Positions 61,301 through 64,000 of a stretch of DNA of 64,000 nucleotides are shown piece after piece. The notes beneath the pieces were generated by a model. That model was not told where the DNA came from. It did no database searches and worked only from the letters and a program-made list of their open reading frames with translations. The first letter of the stretch is position 1, and each line of letters opens with the position of its first letter. Made by a program: the position numbers and the translations under genes. Origin of the DNA: Heliocidaris erythrogramma (taxonomy: Eukaryota; Echinodermata; Echinoidea; Camarodonta; Echinometridae); the NCBI GenBank assembly GCA_025617745.1, contig CM046869.1, positions 3,744,244 through 3,808,243 of the forward strand, given 5' to 3'.

Positions 61301-64000
61301 TCTATCACCTCCTAATTTCACAGTATGCATTGTTTTCTCCCATCTTATCTTATTTTATGTTTTACCATGCATATCTTTATATTTCACCTGTGCAACTTCT
61401 CAACAAAATAGAAGATACGGACGACATTGCACGCACATCGTTCTGATACGATTGCATTTCTAGTGAATATTGCTCTATTGAGCTTCCTGAATAGCCGCTG
61501 TTAATTGGCTTGCTATTGTTTGGCAATTTATAGCTCAGAGTTATGTGCACCTAATTATTATTGATTTTTTAAAATCCATATTAAACAATGTGGCTTACTT
61601 ACCTGAAGGTTATTGTCTGGTTTATTAACGTACGCGTATGTGACTTCGGCCATCTTGTTCGTAATTGTCAATTCATCGGCCTTCGTCATCAAAGTAAATA
61701 TTTCGCGTTTGAGAAAAATTATGCTTTTTATTTTTCTGCCTGATAATTAACAAAGAGTAATATTTTAGGAATATATCACAAATATTTGTTTTGTTTGTGT
61801 ATACCGTTCTAGAAATATGATAAATTTATCCATGTTTAGCATGGATGATTTAGTCGGTGGATGCACGCGTGTTCAACGCTCATGCGTGTTAAAAGTCACT
61901 GTATGTGCAGAACGGTAAACAATACGTTCGTACACTGTACCGTCATCTTGAAAACTGACGAACCATGTGTAATTTTGCATCTGAATTGATTGTGAAAGAA
62001 TCTCGGGGAATTCCTTTGCATTACACCTGTCTTAAAAACTATGTTAGTATTTATTACCGTCTACTTGTATGCATGTGAAACACTGAAAGATGAAGCAGTA
62101 TCTTTTAGCTCTTCCTGTATCTTTTAGCTCTTTCTCTCTCTCTCCCTACCTCTCCCTACCTCTCCCTACCTCTCTGTTATCTACATGTTAATGTGACCTT
62201 GTCATCTTATCTTCCTCTCATTTTTTTCAGTCTTTCTCTACCACCCACAATCATACACCCCCCACTGAAGTTATGGTTGGTTAATCAAGATATTTGGGAA
62301 TAAAAGTTAACATTGATTTTTGATTATGGCAATGAGCTTGGTCGACTTTTAATATATTCAATGTATGCCCTAATTCATGGCATTTAAAATTACTGTTTTG
62401 TTGTCAAGGACCCCATTCAGACTCGTTTTGTTAGAGCAGTCTAACTAAGACCCGTTCCTCAAGAACTGTTCTAAGGTGAGTGTGAATGCAAAAGTGGTCC
62501 AGGAAGTGGTCTTCTGGACCAGACCAGAAGACCACTTCGGGAGGTGGTATTGAGGAACTGGTCTTAATAAGAACGGTTCCTAACCGCTCTAACATGCAGT
62601 GTTTACATGCGAAAGCAGTCAGGTAATTCCATAAACAAGGGAGCCAATTTGTGACATTTTTGGTGTCCCTTTTACATAATCAAACCCACATGTTTTTATG
62701 GCTCATAATGAAAACACCAATAGTGGAGTGAGATTGTAAAGTGATCTCCAAGCATAATGTTGCATTGTCATGCTTAGAATCACCTTACAATCGTACTGCA
62801 CTATTTGAGTCTTTATTCAGAGCCACACAAACATGTGGGTTTCATATGTAAAAGGGACACCAAAAATGTCACAAATTGGCTCCCTTATTTATGGAATTAC
62901 CCAGTCCCAAAATGTACATGTACTTCAACCGGATGTGAGTGTGTGTGTTGCACGGAAAATCATATGTGATTTTCCTTGAATTCCTATACATGTAAGTGCA
63001 GGCCATCGCTGTATGATAGAATGATGAAAAGGAAGAAAACATAAGAAAAGGTAGAAATGGATAGAATGATAAAAACAAAGAAAAACATATGAAATTTAAA
63101 GAAAGAGAAGGGGATAGAAAGAAAACATAAGCAAAGATAGAAAGAGGAAATGATAGAATGATGAAAACAAAGAAAATCATAATGAAATATAGGGGTGCAA
63201 CATAATGAAATGAGCAGTCTCATCTATAGAAAGAGGAAATGATAAAATGATAGAATTCTGATTAAAAAAAAAAAAAAAACATAAGAAAAGTTAAAGAAAG
63301 AGAAGACAAAAGTATGATGAAAGCAAAAAAAACAAGGAAAAGGTAAAGAGAGAAGATGAGAATGATGAAAACGAAGAATAACACAAGGAAAAGCGCAAAA
63401 AGACAAGATGATGTACACAGGGGTAGAATTGCTGGAAGAAGTGAATGGAATTTAGCATGTGAACACTGTTGATATAGATTTGCAGTACACTTAGATTTAT
63501 GAATCTTTGATACGAGGTGTTGTACTGTCTGGAAAGCAGCGTTTTTCCCCAGATAATGCAAAGCGAATACAGTTTGAATGTTTCAGAATTGTCTTTTATA
63601 CTGTTTGTTTATTTCCACCTCTTTCCAAATCTTAGCCGCTTGTGTTTAGGGTATTGTCTGGAATTTACGGACACAGAAAAGGGATTTTTTTCCCCTAAAA
63701 CTTTCTTCACACCTTTACAAAGTATTTGATCTCAATGCCAACTTTTCACCCTGTAATACACTAAGACTGCACATGATACTGGAAATATAACAAAAAATCA
63801 TTGGATGCATGTCTCTGAGACACCTGCAAAATATTAAAAAAACATCCTTCTGTAACTCTGCAAACATATGATTCTAATTTTGTTGCACTTTGTTTTCAGA
63901 GTGTGATGTGTGCTACGATGGTATTGAGACCACTCATCTCAGACTGCTCACCTTGCAGCGTAACCTGTCTCAGTTTGTTTTGGACCTGGAAGCGAGAGAC
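37039..64000 (+). CDS. Gene B: laminin-like chain, short arm into coiled coil (18 exons, 3' end outside window)
   Basis: Secreted basement-membrane protein. Coding exons: 37039-37365, 40145-40776, 41316-41500, 42490-42657, 43123-43308, 44259-44407, 45093-45244, 47103-47252, 48473-48798, 49536-49667, 50465-50611, 51129-51450, 52278-52520, 53012-53382, 53918-54097, 54413-54673, 55113-55256, 63900-64000. The sum is 4,176 nt (1,392 codons) with all junctions in phase. Domain order: signal peptide, LN, LE1-5, LF, LE6-9 and half of LE10, L4a, LE10 end, a shortened LE11, LE12, then the start of the coiled coil. Same arm as gene A. The end of L4a and the coil start ([19 protein letters not shown]) read closest to gamma chains, yet gamma chains lack LF. 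The class is left open. Confidence 0.9.
37504..37620. repeat. AT-rich minisatellite, about 21-bp unit
   Basis: Five to six variants of AATAGTAATAATTAGGGAA follow one another in intron 1 of gene B. Confidence 0.85.
39704..39945. repeat. Dispersed repeat with terminal hairpin (inverted copy of 3270-3695)
   Basis: It starts with the hairpin GCCTCCGCCCACCGAAGGTG and then GTCCGTCCGTCAGTCCCGC. It includes GACCTGATTAGATTTTGGGG and GGTCAAAGGTCAAGGTCACA, matching the complement of the copy in gene A. Confidence 0.8.
40145..40776 (+). CDS. Gene B exon 2: bulk of LN
   Basis: 210 codons plus 2 nt, phase 0 start, phase 2 end. It encodes [60 protein letters not shown] and [13 protein letters not shown], ending [23 protein letters not shown], the VLEKSxDxGxTWxxxQYY block and YYAISNI are canonical LN landmarks. 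Confidence 0.93.
41316..41500 (+). CDS. Gene B exon 3: LE1
   Basis: Phase 2 start, phase 1 end. It encodes [20 protein letters not shown], then [20 protein letters not shown] and [20 protein letters not shown]. Classic first LE module. The intron lies exactly at the LN/LE1 boundary, unlike gene A, where the junction is inside exon 2. Confidence 0.94.
41739..41848. mobile_element. MITE with GGCGGCAGAACGTTGGGCT ends
   Basis: GGCGGCAGAACGTTGGGCTG and AGCCCGACGTTCCGCCGCC are inverted repeats of a ~110-bp hairpin in gene B intron 3. Confidence 0.8.
42490..42657 (+). CDS. Gene B exon 4: LE2
   Basis: 56 codons, phase 1 to 1. It encodes [40 protein letters not shown] and DPDICI. It aligns along its length with gene A exon 4 and has the same size (168 nt) and phases. 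Confidence 0.94.
43123..43308 (+). CDS. Gene B exon 5: LE3
   Basis: Phase 1 to 1. It encodes [20 protein letters not shown], then [20 protein letters not shown] and [14 protein letters not shown]. The extra loop [13 protein letters not shown] is typical of LE3 in beta laminins (TDFSTGLIAGQC-like). Confidence 0.93.
44259..44407 (+). CDS. Gene B exon 6: LE4
   Basis: Phase 1 start, phase 0 end. It encodes [20 protein letters not shown], then [20 protein letters not shown] and GYPTNADV. The donor GTG/GTGAGC sits before the last cysteine, which exon 7 supplies. Confidence 0.91.
45093..45244 (+). CDS. Gene B exon 7: LE4 end, LE5, start of LF
   Basis: Phase 0 start, phase 2 end. It encodes [20 protein letters not shown], then [20 protein letters not shown] and [10 protein letters not shown]. 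The [10 protein letters not shown] end corresponds to the LE5-to-LF junction, as in gene A exon 7. Confidence 0.92.
45294..45542. mobile_element. One-arm copy of the long palindromic element
   Basis: It carries CACCTGGTTTACAGTCCTTT, AGTCCTTTTCAGGACTAACC and CACATGGTGAACCGTAAACC, then CACCATGCAAACCCCTACCT. It equals the right half of the elements at 25816 and 34070. It starts 50 bp after the donor of exon 7. Confidence 0.8.
45585..46400. pseudogene. Two LINE 3' tails in opposite orientation with (TGAAA)n ends
   Basis: On the plus strand, 45990-46105 encodes [17 protein letters not shown], then [14 protein letters not shown] and a stop. This is a typical LINE ORF2 C-terminus (WNxLPxxIK...FKxxxKxxL). 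It ends at GAAATAAATGAAATGAAATG near 46370-46396. At 45585-45625 (TTTCATTTCATTTCATT) another tail of the same type points the other way. Confidence 0.7.
47103..47252 (+). CDS. Gene B exon 8: LF start
   Basis: Phase 2 start, phase 2 end. It encodes [20 protein letters not shown], then [26 protein letters not shown] after FLDTNR parallels the LDxxxYEAEEA strand that opens LF in beta and alpha5 laminins. Confidence 0.85.
47801..48104 (-). repeat. tRNA-derived SINE
   Basis: Minus-strand copy: a tRNA-like head near 48050-48104 (GAGGTGTCGTGGTATAGTGG), the body CCACTCTCCACCCAGGTGTA, the tail GCGCTATACAAGAACAGTGG and (ATT)n. Slightly different from the 21997 subfamily. Confidence 0.8.
48473..48798 (+). 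CDS. Gene B exon 9: LF core
   Basis: Phase 2 start, phase 1 end, 326 nt. It encodes [60 protein letters not shown] and [20 protein letters not shown]. The RYT strand and DALVL strand fit the beta-sandwich of domain IV. Other open frames over the exon are shadows. Confidence 0.85.
49536..49667 (+). CDS. Gene B exon 10: LF end
   Basis: Phase 1 to 1, 44 codons. It encodes [20 protein letters not shown], then [20 protein letters not shown] and EAL. The C...FSLxxExxxxAL end leads directly to the first LE after LF, as in beta chains. A degraded copy of the exon end follows in the intron at about 49740-49796. Confidence 0.85.
50272..50402. mobile_element. MITE (GGGCCCTGTTTCAT family)
   Basis: Left end GGGCCCTGTTTCATAGAATA, core AGATTCAAGGATTTCAGTAG, right end AAAAGTTTTATGAAAGGGG. 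It lies 63 bp before exon 11 of gene B, so it supplies part of the region upstream of that acceptor. Confidence 0.72.
50465..50611 (+). CDS. Gene B exon 11: LE6
   Basis: Phase 1 to 1. It encodes [20 protein letters not shown], then [20 protein letters not shown] and NFTSNGCQ. It shares VCxxYGGxCxCxPGV with gene A exon 12. Confidence 0.93.
51129..51450 (+). CDS. Gene B exon 12: LE7 and LE8
   Basis: Phase 1 start, phase 2 end. It encodes [20 protein letters not shown], then CPCKSGV, an insertion [52 protein letters not shown] and [20 protein letters not shown]. In gene A these LE repeats are on separate exons, so introns differ in this part. Confidence 0.93.
51661..51802. mobile_element. MITE with CTGGGGAGCGTTTCAT ends
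   Basis: Same family as 19089-19232: CTGGGGAGCGTTTCATCAAG at the left, CTTGATGAAATGCTCCCCAG at the right, core ATCCTTGCGTCTGATTGGCT. Confidence 0.82.
51814..51994. mobile_element. Palindromic-end element (GGCCCGAATT family), solo
   Basis: GGCCCGAATTCACGAACAAG and a complementary CTCTTTCGTGAATTAGGTCC frame AAACCATGGTTTAAA-like palindromes. It corresponds to the outer element at 13771-14740 without its piggyBac-like insert. Confidence 0.75.
52278..52520 (+). CDS. Gene B exon 13: LE9 and first half of LE10
   Basis: Phase 2 to 2. It encodes [59 protein letters not shown] and [20 protein letters not shown]. The [17 protein letters not shown] step into L4a is the gamma/alpha pattern (NPxGCTPCFCFGHSxxC). 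Confidence 0.94.
52562..52688. mobile_element. Short palindromic MITE
   Basis: Inverted arms GGCCTGTAACATAAGGACAT and TCTTTATGTTACAGGCTCC, with inner GATTGATATCAATC, about 127 bp, in gene B intron 13. Confidence 0.72.
53012..53382 (+). CDS. Gene B exon 14: L4a
   Basis: Phase 2 start, phase 1 end, 371 nt. It encodes [52 protein letters not shown] and [20 protein letters not shown]. APEEYLGxxxxSYGG is the diagnostic core of L4a domains. Confidence 0.95.
53918..54097 (+). CDS. Gene B exon 15: L4a end and LE10 second half start
   Basis: 60 codons, phase 1 to 1. It encodes [20 protein letters not shown], then [20 protein letters not shown] and [15 protein letters not shown]. Gamma laminins end L4a with a similar run into VESCTCP. 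The Ser/Glu stretch replaces the usual LDxVxLxxA strand. The donor is part of a 12-bp duplication (54098-54109 and 54312-54323). Confidence 0.9.
54110..54311. mobile_element. 202-bp element inserted at the exon 15 splice donor
   Basis: The 12-bp string GTGAGTAATGAT flanks it on both sides (54098-54109, 54312-54323). Loose inverted ends AGGACAACTGCTCC and TAGTTGTCCTGG are present. The left duplicate is the first twelve bases of intron 15, so the insertion duplicated the splice donor rather than destroying it. Confidence 0.8.
54413..54673 (+). CDS. Gene B exon 16: LE10 end and shortened LE11
   Basis: Phase 1 to 1, 87 codons. It encodes [54 protein letters not shown], then [20 protein letters not shown]. 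After the ELCESC loop the sequence jumps to PTCDQCxPDYYGF, so two LE modules appear fused with loss of the intervening part. FGPxxxxCVPCxCNGxSxxCDPxSG is close to gamma chains. Confidence 0.9.
55113..55256 (+). CDS. Gene B exon 17: LE12
   Basis: Phase 1 to 1. It encodes [20 protein letters not shown], then [20 protein letters not shown] and NYESGCL. Last LE module before the coiled coil. The donor is CTGA/GTAAGT. Confidence 0.92.
   Translation, partial: LATVTSQALEGQHSVTTTVASAPASATLVNNNAMDAPTITTTMSLVV
56380..57860. repeat. Intronic dispersed repeat, two copies
   Basis: 56395-56600 and 57700-57865 share GAGTCAATTTTTATCAAAAT-like, TCATCATGACGTCATCCAGG-like and GATCATATCTTCATAACAAG-like blocks in the same order. 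They are diverged copies of one element, of unknown family. Confidence 0.65.
57400..57470 (+). repeat. tRNA-like SINE head or tRNA remnant
   Basis: GATTAAAGCACTTGCCTCCC resembles a box A region and CCCAGGTTTGATCCCTGGTG a T-arm with box B, followed by poly-A/T. The acceptor stem does not pair, so this is not a working tRNA. Confidence 0.5.
57925..58480. repeat. (ATC)n microsatellite, about 550 bp
   Basis: Imperfect ATC/ACC/ATT trinucleotide array. Its long open frame codes only for runs of Ile, His and Ser and is not a gene. Confidence 0.95.
58480..58625. repeat. Dispersed repeat copy (pair with 61255-61465)
   Basis: TTTTCATGATTCTATCATCT, CACAGTATGCATT, AAGATACGGACGACATTGCA and CACATCGTTCTGATAC occur in the same order at 61285-61460. 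The two copies are about 2.8 kb apart. Confidence 0.8.
59661..59842. mobile_element. Palindromic MITE
   Basis: Arms AAGAGAGACATACTGAAGCT and GCTTCAGTGTATGTCTCTAT, with TTTTCGTCTTGCACTCATCA against TGATGAGTGCAAGACGAAAA. A solo arm is at 795-878 in gene A. Confidence 0.85.
60090..60350 (-). repeat. Degraded tRNA-derived SINE
   Basis: Minus-strand remnants of the SINE body: GTCTTGCCAAAGGAC, ACCTGGGTCAGAAGTGACAA and a box-B-like GGTTTGAACCTAAGT region. The head and tail are eroded. Confidence 0.6.
60502..60693 (-). CDS. Small membrane-protein gene, exon 2
   Basis: It starts after a TGAATCCAG acceptor with [11 protein letters not shown], contains both membrane segments and ends in TAA at 60502-60504. 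The other two frames contain stops, and this frame is open for the whole exon. Confidence 0.65.
   Translation of the reverse strand, partial: SGQPDNETRDFCIGVFSVVFAVAMAALIRQIQNEGYQSRDVRIYASIAGICLLCLLCLSYKAI
60502..61689 (-). CDS. Small two-exon gene nested antisense in gene B: two-pass membrane protein
   Basis: Two exons, 61689-61603 (29 codons) and 60693-60502 (63 codons plus stop), join in phase 0 across a canonical GTAAGT...CCAG intron of 909 bp to give 92 residues. The protein starts [20 protein letters not shown]. It has two hydrophobic segments, about residues 40-56 ([17 protein letters not shown]) and 72-88 ([17 protein letters not shown]), and ends SYKAI. A charged loop [15 protein letters not shown] lies between them. 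No cleavable signal peptide is evident. I do not recognise the family. The exons are too short for ORF-length filters and lie opposite gene B intron 17. Confidence 0.65.
61255..61465. repeat. Dispersed repeat copy (pair with 58480-58625)
   Basis: It shares the ordered blocks listed for 58480-58625, with a roughly 30-bp longer middle. It lies inside the intron of the small antisense gene. Confidence 0.8.
61603..61689 (-). CDS. Small membrane-protein gene, exon 1
   Basis: It begins at ATG 61689 (a second in-frame ATG lies at codon 13, [10 protein letters not shown]) and ends NNLQ at CAG/GTAAGT. The sequence around it has several CpGs (TCGGCC, ACGTACGCG, TTTCGCG), unlike the AT-rich intron on either side, consistent with a promoter-proximal exon. 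Confidence 0.62.
62409..62610. repeat. Imperfect palindrome
   Basis: GTTAGAGCAGTCTAACTAAG at the left and GGTTCCTAACCGCTCTAAC at the right surround AAGTGGTCTTCTGGACCAGA and its complement. Likely a small MITE. Confidence 0.65.
62623..62900. mobile_element. Palindromic MITE, about 277 bp
   Basis: TAATTCCATAAACAAGGGAG and CTCCCTTATTTATGGAATTA form the ends, with TTTTGGTGTCCCTTTTACAT matched by ATGTAAAAGGGACACCAAAA. No ORF. Confidence 0.85.
62990..63420. repeat. Purine-rich degenerate minisatellite
   Basis: Repeated ATAGAATGATGAAAACAAAG and AAAACATAAGAAAAG blocks at a spacing of roughly 60 bp. Open frames on the minus strand (Phe/Ser/Leu-rich) come from the composition. Confidence 0.8.
63900..64000 (+). 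CDS. Gene B exon 18: start of the coiled-coil domain (cut by window end)
   Basis: Phase 1 start. It reads [20 protein letters not shown], then [13 protein letters not shown]. The CxxCY pair followed by a leucine heptad resembles the domain II start of gamma laminins (CPxCYxLVxxxVxxHxxKLxxLE). The two cysteines are where short-arm chains are disulfide linked. The exon continues beyond 64000. Confidence 0.85.

Larger units (their letters stand above)
55257..63899 (+). other. Gene B intron 17, 8.6 kb
   Basis: The longest intron in the window. It holds repeats at 56380-56620 and 57680-57860, a tRNA-like remnant (57400-57470), the ATC microsatellite (57925-58480), hairpin elements (59661-59842, 62623-62900), a degraded SINE (60090-60350), the small antisense gene (60502-61689) and purine-rich minisatellite sequence (62990-63420). 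The phase across the intron is kept (A + AG gives Lys), so no missing exon is required. Confidence 0.75.

Noticed and set aside
62869..63561. Several Phe/Leu/Ser-rich minus-strand frames
   Set aside because: Compositional products of a purine-rich minisatellite.

Overview
This window is animal (metazoan) genomic DNA. It has intron-rich genes with canonical GT-AG splice sites, many interspersed repeats, and no bacterial or viral gene organisation. The abundant short palindrome around ACATGTA, the tRNA-headed SINEs, and the many MITEs and I-type/CR1-type LINEs suggest a marine deuterostome. A sea urchin is my best guess, with moderate confidence and no alignment to confirm it.

The main content is two divergent (head-to-head) laminin-like genes. 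Gene A is on the minus strand: 18 coding exons from 30083 down to 71, continuing off the left edge. Gene B is on the plus strand: 18 coding exons from 37039 to 64000, continuing off the right edge. I traced both exon by exon. Every splice junction keeps the reading frame (1,129 codons for A and 1,392 for B inside the window). Both encode the same short-arm order: signal peptide, laminin N-terminal (LN) domain, five LE (laminin EGF-like) repeats, a beta-type domain IV (LF/L4b), four and a half LE repeats, and a gamma/alpha-type domain IV (L4a) inserted in an LE repeat. Gene B continues through more LE repeats to the first 25-30 residues of a coiled coil that reads gamma-like. An LF domain and an L4a domain in one chain with only five LE repeats before LF matches neither a textbook beta chain (LF only) nor a textbook gamma chain (L4a only). 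It resembles a shortened alpha3B/alpha5-type arm.

The ~7 kb between the two start regions (30.1-37.0 kb) holds no complete gene. It contains an exon-like fragment of an IRS-type PH domain (30829-30996), a candidate untranslated first exon of gene B, nested MITEs and long G/C tracts. The last intron of gene B in the window (55.3-63.9 kb) hides a small antisense two-exon gene (61689 to 60502) for a 92-residue protein with two predicted membrane segments.

Mobile DNA fills most introns. The largest element is a 5.8 kb I-type LINE (5322-11144) with a 13-bp target-site duplication, an intact CCHC ORF1 and an ORF2 broken by two frameshifts, in gene A between exons 13 and 14. Others include two hAT-like MITEs with 8-bp duplications, a piggyBac-like MITE at TTAA nested in a larger palindromic element, a Tc1/mariner-type MITE, three copies of a long hairpin element, tRNA-derived SINEs, two LINE tails, a 132-bp tandem array and a 0.55 kb ATC microsatellite. 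Some touch the genes directly: a 202-bp element whose target duplication copied the 5' splice site of a gene B exon, and a tandem array that has multiplied the 3' end and splice donor of gene A exon 3.
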